64,000 nt of DNA from CAG-826 sp964583155 (lineage in GTDB: Bacteria; Bacillota_I; Bacilli_A; RFN20; CAG-826): NCBI GenBank assembly GCA_964583155.1, contig CAZOUY010000001.1, positions 124,001 through 188,000 on the forward strand, written 5' to 3'. Positions 50,581 through 58,196 of the stretch are shown one piece after another. The translations under genes and the position numbers were made by a program. The notes under the pieces are model-generated. The model was not told where the DNA came from. It did not search any database and saw only the letters and a list, made by a program, of their open reading frames with translations. Numbering within the stretch: position 1 is the first letter of the stretch; each line of letters begins with the position of its first letter.

Positions 50581-51591
50581 TTATTGAGCGATTTTTTGGG
50601 CCTCTTGCCACATCCACTCCATGTAAATACCATAGCCATATTGAACCTTATCGATGAGAACATGGGTTACGGCCCCAATGAGCTTACCATCTTGAATAAT
50701 CGGGCTTCCGGACATCCCCGCGACCACGCCACCGGTTGCTTTAATCAAATCGGAGTCCGTGATTTTGAAGGTTATCCCCTTCGGCTCGGTATAGGTCTGC
50801 CGGACAAGATTAGTGATTTCAATATCATATTTCATCACCTGACTGCCCTTAATGACCGTATACATTTCGGCTTTTCCCAGATTCACTTCATCATGAAGGG
50901 CCATCGGAATTGCCTTAGCGCCGCTTGGTAACGACTCATATTGACCATAGATGCCGATCGTTGTGTTCTCTAAAATAGTGCCTAAGGGATGGTTTTCCTC
51001 AAAGGTCGCCACCTTGGCCCCCGGATCACCATTGCTTGATTTATTGATTCCGGTGACCTTTGATTCGTAGATCGTGCCTGATTTGACCTCTAAAAGGGCT
51101 CCCGATTCACTATCGACAATCGCGTGTCCGAGAGCGCCAAAGACCTGATTGGTCGGATCATAGAATGAAACGGTGCCAATACCAATGAGACGTTCTTTAA
51201 TATAAAGGCCGGTCCGATAACGATTTCCATCTTTAATAATCCGCAATTTTCTTTGAATAATATTGTTATTTCTTTTTAAGGAAATACGGACTTCATCCTT
51301 TTTTAAAGCCAAATCATTAAACAAATCGGCGAAATCTTCCAATGAAGAAATGTGATTATTCTCTAACGCAAATAAGAGATCGCCGCGCTTGATATCGCTA
51401 TCCCGGGCGGGATTATAATAGCTATTGCCATTTTTAATATCATAGGTTCCGGAAATTAAAAGGCCATCAGGGCGAATTTCGATGCCAATGGTCTCCCCTC
51501 CAGGAACTAAATCGATCGCTTGGCCGATAGCAGGGGCTTTTACGAAACCCACTAATGCCAATAACGATAGAAAAAACATCTTTCCTTTCAT
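50581..51591 (-). CDS. spoIVB: SpoIVB serine peptidase
   Basis: 336 residues. N-terminal signal/anchor (FFLSLLALVGFV), a PDZ domain (about 30-115, with GDLLFALENNHISSLEDFADLF), and the S55 peptidase domain: GALGHAIVDSESG (catalytic His) and VVAGMSGSPIIQDGKLIGAVTHVL (catalytic Ser in GMSGSP). Made in the forespore, it cleaves SpoIVFA to start pro-SigK processing. Shorter than B. subtilis SpoIVB (about 425) but complete in motifs. AAGGAG precedes the ATG. Confidence 0.95.
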   Translation of the reverse strand: MKGKMFFLSLLALVGFVKAPAIGQAIDLVPGGETIGIEIRPDGLLISGTYDIKNGNSYYNPARDSDIKRGDLLFALENNHISSLEDFADLFNDLALKKDEVRISLKRNNNIIQRKLRIIKDGNRYRTGLYIKERLIGIGTVSFYDPTNQVFGALGHAIVDSESGALLEVKSGTIYESKVTGINKSSNGDPGAKVATFEENHPLGTILENTTIGIYGQYESLPSGAKAIPMALHDEVNLGKAEMYTVIKGSQVMKYDIEITNLVRQTYTEPKGITFKITDSDLIKATGGVVAGMSGSPIIQDGKLIGAVTHVLIDKVQYGYGIYMEWMWQEAQKIAQ

Positions 51592-51673
51592 AAATATCTC
51601 CTTTCAAGAAGTATTATTTAACGAATAAAGAAAGATGCGATTGTTAAAAATTGCTACTTTGACGCTATACCTT

Positions 51674-53332
51674 TCACTTTAAGGCTTCATTACGCAAGGC
51701 ACGAGCGGCCTTTAAAGAAATATCCGTGATTTCATCGCCCGATAAGAGCTTGGCAATTTCTGGAATAATCTCCTCATCCTGTAACAAGCGGATGGAAGAT
51801 TTTGTCATTTCATTCTCGACATATTTTTGAACGTAATAATGATGATCGGCGATCGCGGCGACTTGAGGAAGATGCGAAATAGCGATTACTTGGACAAAGG
51901 AGGATATTTCCTTCATTTTACGAGCGACATGCATCGCAATCCGCCCTGACACTCCGGTATCCACCTCATCAAAGATAATCGTTTCTAAAGCGCTATAACG
52001 GCTGAAAACCGTCTTTAAAGCCAGCATAATGCGCGAGGTTTCACCACCGCTAGCAATTTGCTTTAAAGGTAATAAACGACTGCCCTTATTGGTTGAAATT
52101 AGGAAGACAACCGTTTCCATGCCATTATCGTGAGGCACTTCATTTTCGTGAAAAATAATCGCAAAATTAGCATTTTCGAGAGCTAAATCATGCATTTCCT
52201 TGATGACCGATTGCGAGAGCTCATCGGCCTTTTGCCTGCGCAAAGAACGAAGGACGAGACCGGCCTTCTGCAATTGGGCATAGCTATTCATGACCATTTT
52301 CGTTTGCTCTTGATAGAGATGCTCATAATGCTGACAATTGTATAGGCGCTCATTAGCGGCTTTAAGATAGGATAAAAGGCCTTCCTCATCTTCTCCATAT
52401 TTTTTCATAAGACGTTTGATAAAGAAGAGACGCTCATCGATTTCTTGGAGCATAGCGACGCTATCCTCTCCGCGCTCCAGCTCCATATTTATTGTATTGT
52501 TAATATCCTGCAGATTATAGTAGAGATCATTTAAACGCTCGAATAATTCCTGGGTTGAGGAAGATTCGCTCCTTTCAAGCTCTCTTTTTGCTAAATAGAG
52601 CTTGGTTAAAGCCCCTTGATCACCATCGCATAATTCCTTAAAGGTCGCCAAGTGACTGCTTTCTTTTTGGGCGGTCATCAAATCATGCTTTTTGCTCTCT
52701 AAATCAGCGACTTCTCCGCATTTGATATCCGCCTGCTCTAACTCGGCAATCTCCTGCTCTAATATTTCTATATCATGGTCATTTAAGCGATTTTCGGCTA
52801 TTTTTGCGAGTTTTTGCTGCTCCTCACGATAACGAGCATATTGAAGTCGATATTCCTCATAGAGGGGATTTTCGCCAATAAAGGCATCAAGCAAGGCCAG
52901 ATGATTCTTCTCATCCAATAATGCAAGATTTTGATTTTGAGAATGAATGTCAATGACCCTATTCATAATCTCTTTAATCTTATTCAAGGACAAGGATATA
53001 CCATTAAGACGAATGCTACTACGGCCATTAATATCTAAAACGCGCGAAATCACCAAGCGATTATCCTCGATAAGATCCTCGCCATAAAGAGAGGCCAATT
53101 CGGCGAGCAAATCCTGATTGGTAATAAGGAATTCCCCTTCGATAATGGCTTTAGTGGCCCCTTCCCGGATCTTATCAAAATCGCTTCTCTCGCCGACTAA
53201 AAGCGATAAAGCGTCAATCAATATCGATTTACCGGCACCGGTTTCCCCGGTTAAAATCGACATTTGATCATAAAAGGAGACATCTAAATCTTCGATGATG
53301 GCAAAATTATGAATTGATAAGGAAGTTAACAT
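51674..53332 (-). CDS. recN: DNA repair protein RecN
   Basis: 552 residues, SMC-like. Walker A GETGAGKSILIDAL at about 29-42, a long coiled coil in the middle, ABC-type signature LKQIASGGETSRIMLALK and Walker B TIIFDEVDTGVSGR. RecN gathers double-strand ends for recombination. It starts one base after the dxs stop region (53332 versus 53334), so translation is coupled; the yqxC and argR genes that lie between in Bacillus are missing. Confidence 0.96.
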   Translation of the reverse strand: MLTSLSIHNFAIIEDLDVSFYDQMSILTGETGAGKSILIDALSLLVGERSDFDKIREGATKAIIEGEFLITNQDLLAELASLYGEDLIEDNRLVISRVLDINGRSSIRLNGISLSLNKIKEIMNRVIDIHSQNQNLALLDEKNHLALLDAFIGENPLYEEYRLQYARYREEQQKLAKIAENRLNDHDIEILEQEIAELEQADIKCGEVADLESKKHDLMTAQKESSHLATFKELCDGDQGALTKLYLAKRELERSESSSTQELFERLNDLYYNLQDINNTINMELERGEDSVAMLQEIDERLFFIKRLMKKYGEDEEGLLSYLKAANERLYNCQHYEHLYQEQTKMVMNSYAQLQKAGLVLRSLRRQKADELSQSVIKEMHDLALENANFAIIFHENEVPHDNGMETVVFLISTNKGSRLLPLKQIASGGETSRIMLALKTVFSRYSALETIIFDEVDTGVSGRIAMHVARKMKEISSFVQVIAISHLPQVAAIADHHYYVQKYVENEMTKSSIRLLQDEEIIPEIAKLLSGDEITDISLKAARALRNEALK

Positions 53333-53333
53333 C

Positions 53334-55169
53334 TTAATTCACCTCTTGTTCGTGAAGTAATAGGGATAATATCGACACTAATGACAAGTGATTATCTTCC
53401 AATTGCTCGGCTATTGTGGCTTGCTTGATAAAGGCGCATGGAATGGCCTTTACAATGGTTTTTCCGCGATATTGATGCTCCATCAGGTAAGATAGAACAT
53501 TATTAATCCATCCGTTTTTGATCGTATATGGTGAATAAATAACGATTTTACGATAGGAAAGGATGGTTTTCAATGTTTCTTCATCGAGAGGCTTTAAGAA
53601 AATTGCCTGTAAAAAATCGTATTTTAAGCCCATATTTTGCGATTTTAAGTACAAATCATAAAACAGAGGACCACTACCGAGGCATAGATAAGGATGATCA
53701 TGTCTTTGATACCAAATCCAGCGATGCAGCGAGACAACGGCCCGGCTTTTATCGGCATTGATGATTCCGCGAGGATAACGAATCGCAAAAGGATGCGGAT
53801 AAGATAAGGCTAAAGCAAATAATTGCTGAGCTTCACTCGCGTTTCCAGGACAAGCGATCGTTAAATTGGGATTCGCATCGAGCATCGCCTCTTCAAAGAT
53901 ACCTTGATGGGTTTCGCCATCTTCACCGACCAAGCCGGCCCGATCGATTAAAAGCAAGGATGGTAAATCCATCCGGCACAAATCCTGATTGATTTGATCG
54001 ATGGAGCGTTGAATAAAGGTCGAATAAATCGCGATAATCGGATATTTCCCCGATAGAGAAAAGCCGCTAGCTAACGAGATGGCGTGCTCCTCGGCAATTC
54101 CAACATCGAAGGCGCGGTCATGATAATGCGCCATGATATTTTCCGCTTCATTGCCCCGCACCATCGCCGGGTTGATATAGACGATATTGCGGTTCTTTTC
54201 CATCTCTTGATCGATTAGATTACTAAAAAAGGCGCTCCACGATTGCGAGGTTTTCCGTTTTAAGGGCTGACCGCTTTCTAAATCAAAGGGTGCGACCCCA
54301 TGCCAATAGCCACAGGTATCGTTTTCGGAGTATTCATATCCCTTTCCTTTGATGGTCACACAATGGACAACGACGGTTTTTAAGGCTTTTTTGGCCTTTT
54401 TTAAAGCTTTTTCGAGAGCGGCAAAGTCATGACCGTCGATAGGTCCGATATAATCCAAACCGAGATTTTCAAAATATGTACTAGGGAGAACGAGACGCTT
54501 AAAAGCATTTTTAACCCGGGCGGTCACTCGATAAATAGCCGCGCCAAGACGTGTTTTCATCAAGACGCGTCGATATCGGCCTTTGGCTTTGGCATAGCCA
54601 TAGGAAATGCGGATCTTGGAAAAGAGCTTGGTTACTCCCCCAACCGGGCGCGAGATGGACATTTCATTATCATTTAGAATGATGATGATCTTATGACGAG
54701 CGTGATTAGGATCATTTAAAGCCTCAAAAGCCATTCCGGAGGCAATGCTGGCATCGCCGATAAAAGCGATGACATGGTACGATTCATTATTTAAATCGCG
54801 ACTGCAGGCCATTCCAATTGCGGCACTTATTGAGGTACTTGTATGTCCGGCTTCAAAGGCATCAAATTCCGATTCATCACGTTTTTGAAAGCCGGAGATG
54901 CCATTTTTCTTTCGTAAAGTCCCTAAATCGCGTCCGGAGATGATTTTATGAGCATAGCATTGATGACCAACATCGAATAGGAGGCGATCACGTGGGAAAT
55001 CAAAATAACGATATAGGGCGATCGTCGTTTCAATAACGCCAAGATTGCTAGCTAGATGCCCACCGTTTTTGGCGGTCGATCTGATGATCGTTTGACGGAT
55101 ATCATCGGCAATTTTGGGCAAATCATCCAGCGATGCTTCTTTAATCAATTGATGCAAATTAGCGCTCAT
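53334..55169 (-). CDS. dxs: 1-deoxy-D-xylulose-5-phosphate synthase
   Basis: 611 residues from ATG 55169, seven bases after GGAG; ATG 55175 is too close. Thiamine-diphosphate enzyme: LASNLGVIETTIALYRYFD, DVGHQCYAHKIISGRD, ILNDNEMSISRPVGG, DGHDFAALEKAL, EEHAISLASGFSL (catalytic Glu) and YSTFIQRSIDQI. The cofactor motif normally GDG reads GDA (FIGDASIASGMAFEALN). It condenses pyruvate and glyceraldehyde-3-phosphate, first step of the MEP pathway. ispA, usually between xseB and dxs, is absent. Confidence 0.95.
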   Translation of the reverse strand: MSANLHQLIKEASLDDLPKIADDIRQTIIRSTAKNGGHLASNLGVIETTIALYRYFDFPRDRLLFDVGHQCYAHKIISGRDLGTLRKKNGISGFQKRDESEFDAFEAGHTSTSISAAIGMACSRDLNNESYHVIAFIGDASIASGMAFEALNDPNHARHKIIIILNDNEMSISRPVGGVTKLFSKIRISYGYAKAKGRYRRVLMKTRLGAAIYRVTARVKNAFKRLVLPSTYFENLGLDYIGPIDGHDFAALEKALKKAKKALKTVVVHCVTIKGKGYEYSENDTCGYWHGVAPFDLESGQPLKRKTSQSWSAFFSNLIDQEMEKNRNIVYINPAMVRGNEAENIMAHYHDRAFDVGIAEEHAISLASGFSLSGKYPIIAIYSTFIQRSIDQINQDLCRMDLPSLLLIDRAGLVGEDGETHQGIFEEAMLDANPNLTIACPGNASEAQQLFALALSYPHPFAIRYPRGIINADKSRAVVSLHRWIWYQRHDHPYLCLGSGPLFYDLYLKSQNMGLKYDFLQAIFLKPLDEETLKTILSYRKIVIYSPYTIKNGWINNVLSYLMEHQYRGKTIVKAIPCAFIKQATIAEQLEDNHLSLVSILSLLLHEQEVN

Positions 55170-55183
55170 CACCATTCTCCTTT

Positions 55184-55224
55184 CTACTAAATATTAACTA
55201 ATAGTTAACTAAATAATGACTTAT
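55184..55224 (-). repeat. 11-bp TTAGT repeat array, copy 5
   Basis: Conserved G positions on the minus strand: 55220, 55209, 55198, 55187, four units in exact 11-bp steps. It starts 8 bases after the xseB stop (AAGTCATTATTTAGT) and runs to the dxs ribosome site. Confidence 0.87.
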
Positions 55225-55229
55225 AATAT

Positions 55230-55424
55230 TTATTCTTCGATTTTTATGACTTCTTTCACGGTTTCTTCCGCTTCCTTTAATTTTGCTTCCAATTCCTTAA
55301 TGAGGGTGCTTCCCTCCTTAAAAAGGTTTAAGCTTTCTTCCAAAGAAAGGGTTCCTTCCTCCATCTTTTGGACGATCTCCTCTAATCTTTTTAGTTGATC
55401 TTCGAATTTATTTTCGCTTTTCAT
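55230..55424 (-). CDS. xseB: Exonuclease VII small subunit
   Basis: 64 residues from ATG 55424 (AGGAGG upstream). FEDQLKRLEEIVQKMEEGTLSLEESLNLFKEGSTLIKELEAKLKEAEE is the standard XseB helical hairpin. Start overlaps the end of xseA by 17 bases. Confidence 0.95.
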   Translation of the reverse strand: MKSENKFEDQLKRLEEIVQKMEEGTLSLEESLNLFKEGSTLIKELEAKLKEAEETVKEVIKIEE

Positions 55425-56700
55425 GGTTATCCTCCTTTTCGCTAACGATACTTGTGAATACACCATCCTTCAAAGTTGTTTTGATTCTTTGATGCACCTC
55501 AATGCTCTGAATCGATTCAATGATATTGCCATTCTCATCGCTGATATAGCTATAGCCTCGATCCAAAACGGCCTGCGGATTTATGGTGGTCAATTTAATT
55601 TCTAAATTTTTAATAATAGTCCGATAATTCTTGAAAAAATCATTGCTGCTGGTGTTAAAGGCGAGCTGACATATCTTTAAATCGTGCGCCTTCTCTTTTA
55701 AAGCCTCGAAAATGATCGTTTGTAGCTGTTTTTTGAGCATATCGATCCTTTGATGGGTATGCTGATAGGCAAAAAGAGGATTACTTAACGAGGAATGCTT
55801 CTTCAAAACCAGAAGGCGATTCTTCAAATCATCAATCCTTTGGGTGATGATTCTTTCCAGGCGATCTTGAAGATTATCGAGCTTTAAATGCAACACACCG
55901 ATATCAGGTGTGGCCTTCTCGGCCGCTGCCGTGGGAGTGCTCACTCGACAATCGCTAACTAAATCAGCTAAGGTATAATCGATTTCATGCCCCACTGCGG
56001 AAATCACCGGAATAGGACATGCAAAGATTGCCCGCACCAAGCCTTCATCATTAAAGGCGGATAAATCCTCATTGCTCCCGCCTCCACGGCCAATGATAAT
56101 GGTATCTAAAGGATAAGACTCGGCTTTTAAAAGCGCGTTAATCAAAGACTTAGGAGCTTTTTCGCCTTGGACGATGGCGGGAAATAAATAAATATTGACC
56201 AATGGATAACGACGTCTTATGTTTTTCTTAAGATCCTCCAACGCAGCGGAGCCATCCGCTGTGATGAGTCCGATATTGCTAGGGAAAGCCGGAATTGGCT
56301 TTTTATGCTTTTCATCAAAAAGCCCTTCTTTAGCCAATTTTTTCTTTAATTTTTCCAATTTGATGAGCGCTTGGCCCTGCCCATAGGGGTCCATCTCGTT
56401 AATATAGATCTGATATTCGCCATTTTCGGCATAAACATTGACTTTGCCAAAAATCAAGACTTCATCGCCTTCTTGCGGAATGAAGGATAGATGGAGGGTT
56501 TCTCTTGCGAACATGACGGCCTTTATCTTTGAGTTGTCATCAGCGATAGTAAAATAAAAATGGCCATTGGTCGATCTTCGAAAGGTGGAAATCTCTCCGC
56601 GCACACAGATCGAATTTTTTAAATAGGAATCGTTATTAAAAAGCGATTTTATATATTGATTAAGCGCACTTACCGAATAAATAGTTGTTTCATCTAACAT
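55408..56700 (-). CDS. xseA: Exonuclease VII large subunit
   Basis: 430 residues. N-terminal OB fold (SVSALNQYIKSLFNNDSYLKNSICVRGEISTFRRSTNGHFYFTI), catalytic domain with GLITADGSAALEDLKKNIRRRYP and IIGRGGGSNEDLSAFNDEGLVRAI, PVISAVGHEIDYTLADLVSDCRVSTPTAAAE, then a coiled-coil region. Degrades single-stranded DNA to oligonucleotides with XseB. Overlaps nusB by 7 bases. Confidence 0.96.
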   Translation of the reverse strand: MLDETTIYSVSALNQYIKSLFNNDSYLKNSICVRGEISTFRRSTNGHFYFTIADDNSKIKAVMFARETLHLSFIPQEGDEVLIFGKVNVYAENGEYQIYINEMDPYGQGQALIKLEKLKKKLAKEGLFDEKHKKPIPAFPSNIGLITADGSAALEDLKKNIRRRYPLVNIYLFPAIVQGEKAPKSLINALLKAESYPLDTIIIGRGGGSNEDLSAFNDEGLVRAIFACPIPVISAVGHEIDYTLADLVSDCRVSTPTAAAEKATPDIGVLHLKLDNLQDRLERIITQRIDDLKNRLLVLKKHSSLSNPLFAYQHTHQRIDMLKKQLQTIIFEALKEKAHDLKICQLAFNTSSNDFFKNYRTIIKNLEIKLTTINPQAVLDRGYSYISDENGNIIESIQSIEVHQRIKTTLKDGVFTSIVSEKEDNHEKRK

Positions 56701-57101
56701 AGCACATTATCCAAAATAGCGTTCACAAATTTATAATCTTGATCGTCAAGATAACGCTTTGCTAAATTAACCGCTACATTGATAATAACGGCTTTATCGG
56801 AATCATGAATTTCAAAGTAATGCGCACAGCTCAATAAAAGAATAGCTTGGTTAAGGCGATTCAATCGCTTAAAGGTCCAAGTATCCATTTTCTCTTCCAA
56901 TTTTTTAATATACTCTTCTTTATTTATCAGGGCTTTGACCACGACCTCTTTAATATAAAGATCGATGTCATCATAAGGCAGCTCGCATATATCGCTGATC
57001 AATTCTTTGGGATTGTATTCTTGTCCCATATTTTCATAAGTCAATGCATCATAAATGATAATCATAGCCTTTTCTTGACAAAGATTACGTGTTAGCGCCA
57101 T
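56694..57101 (-). CDS. nusB: Transcription antitermination factor NusB
   Basis: 135 residues, all helical. ATG 57101 follows AAGGGGTGA; a GTG at 57104 is possible. IKEVVVKALINKEEYIKKLEEKMDTWTFKRLNRLNQAILLLSCAHYFEIHDSDKAVIINVAVNLAKRYLDDQDYKFVNAILDNVL is the typical C-terminal half, including the Y-F-H-D-...-VAxxLAKxY pattern. NusB with NusE acts in rRNA antitermination. First gene of nusB-xseA-xseB. Confidence 0.95.
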   Translation of the reverse strand: MALTRNLCQEKAMIIIYDALTYENMGQEYNPKELISDICELPYDDIDLYIKEVVVKALINKEEYIKKLEEKMDTWTFKRLNRLNQAILLLSCAHYFEIHDSDKAVIINVAVNLAKRYLDDQDYKFVNAILDNVLC

Positions 57102-57180
57102 CACTATTCACCCCTTATGCTTTATATATCATAGCATTAAATGGATAAAAAACCTACGTTTTTTTATTTTTTTATAAAAA

Positions 57181-57203
57181 AATAAGCCCCTAAGAGGCTT
57201 ATT
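57181..57203 (-). terminator. Terminator after asp23 gene
   Basis: AATAAGCC, loop TCTTAGG, GGCTTATT and seven T's on the minus strand, overlapping the stop codon. Confidence 0.88.
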
Positions 57204-57537
57204 CGATACTTGCAACTTTTATATTGACACTGAATGGAACTAATTCGGTCAGCGAAGAAAGAGCGCTGGCAATTTCTTCTTGAATTTTGACGCAAACCTC
57301 ATGAACGTTGCTCCCTTGAGCAATGCTCACATCGATATTGACATTGACAATGCCATTTTGAATCTGACAATAGATCGGCTTACGCAGCTTGAAGGCACGC
57401 TGTAATTTGGCGTTCTTCCGAATAGTGACACCCTTCACTCTTTGGGCGCTAATCGATGCGATTTGATCAAAGACGATATGAGATATTCCCATTTTGCCAT
57501 TTTTTGAATAGTTTTCAATATAAACATAATCCGCCAT
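57199..57537 (-). CDS. Asp23/YqhY family envelope-stress-type protein
   Basis: 112 residues. GKMGISHIVFDQIASISAQRVKGVTIR...NGIVNVNIDVSIAQGSNVHEVCVKIQEEIASALSSLTELVPFSVNIKV fits the Asp23 (DUF322) fold. YqhY/YloU relatives affect fatty-acid synthesis or cell-wall homeostasis. Its place upstream of nusB is that of B. subtilis yqhY. AGGAGG site, TATAAT at 57559-57564 (minus strand). Terminators on both sides make it a single-gene unit. Confidence 0.92.
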   Translation of the reverse strand: MADYVYIENYSKNGKMGISHIVFDQIASISAQRVKGVTIRKNAKLQRAFKLRKPIYCQIQNGIVNVNIDVSIAQGSNVHEVCVKIQEEIASALSSLTELVPFSVNIKVASIE

Positions 57538-57715
57538 GAAAAGAGCCCTCCTTTAATGATTATAGTATACAAAATTTAGAGGCTTTTAGCAATTAAAAGT
57601 TACGATATCATCGCGAAAGCGCCGGGGCGTTGAAATCTAGGGGCTAATCTTAACGTTTAGCGCCTGATCATATTTCAATTATTCATCCAAATATGGGAAT
57701 ATTTCGTTAAATTAA

Positions 57716-58090
57716 TCATCCAATACTCATGACACGTTCATTGGCAACATATACCCAATCCTCATCAAACTCCTCCAAGAAGGTTCTAAAAGGCGATTCA
57801 TCGTTCTCTTGATGGAGTCTTAGACAATTGTTCAAGGCCCAAAGCTCATCATGCTGACCGCTAAAAAGCGACTGCCAGGTAAATGAAAACTCGTTGATGT
57901 GGACATCATTCCGTCCCTTAAAGTAATTCTTCGCGATTTGCACCATTTTAGACCAAGGAATCGGTTCAATAATCGCTGCTAGTTGACGTTCGAAGAAGGC
58001 GCCATGATCTTTTTCGAGAATCGCTCCCAGGAGATCCTCGTCGATTAAGCCTCGAAAAGATTGATTAATGCGGAATATATAGTAATCCAT
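57716..58090 (-). CDS. Probable SirA-like inhibitor of replication initiation
   Basis: 124 residues from ATG 58090 (AAGGAGG 8 bases upstream; the open frame to 58216 has no site). No motif is certain, but MDYYIFRI...F at the start and AFFERQLAAIIEPIPWSKMVQIAKNYF resemble the YYTYLI and QIQYITQPIP stretches of B. subtilis SirA as I recall it. Position right after tkt is that of sirA (yneE). A TTGTCGAAAAA 0A box at 58137-58147 lies just upstream, and sirA is a Spo0A target in Bacillus. Known SirA binds DnaA domain I and stops re-replication on entry to sporulation. Three weak lines agree; still a hypothesis. Confidence 0.5.
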   Translation of the reverse strand: MDYYIFRINQSFRGLIDEDLLGAILEKDHGAFFERQLAAIIEPIPWSKMVQIAKNYFKGRNDVHINEFSFTWQSLFSGQHDELWALNNCLRLHQENDESPFRTFLEEFDEDWVYVANERVMSIG

Positions 58091-58110
58091 AAGCATATCC
58101 TCCTTTCTTG

Positions 58111-58147
58111 ATAATACGCGAACAAAAAGCGTTATATTGTCGAAAAA
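58111..58147 (-). promoter_or_regulatory. Spo0A-box promoter of sirA-like gene
   Basis: TTGTCGAAAAA (58137-58147, plus-strand reading) is a full 0A box. On the minus strand TATTAT (58116-58111) is a plausible -10; the box centre is then near -37, over a -35 region that has no consensus hexamer, as in Spo0A-activated promoters. Confidence 0.6.
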
Positions 58148-58161
58148 AGGCCTAAAATAAA

Positions 58162-58184
58162 AAGCGTCCATGGAATGAACGCTT
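58162..58184 (-). terminator. Terminator after tkt
   Basis: AAGCGT, loop TCATTCCATGG, ACGCTT then TTTATTTT on the minus strand. It separates tkt from the sirA-like gene, which therefore needs its own promoter. Confidence 0.75.
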
Positions 58185-58196
58185 GATATATTTTGA

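Noticed and set aside
57641..57665. GGGGCTAA/TTTAGCGCC hairpin as terminator of the sirA-like gene
   Set aside because: Stem has a mismatch and no T tract follows on either strand; could be structural but not supported as a terminator.
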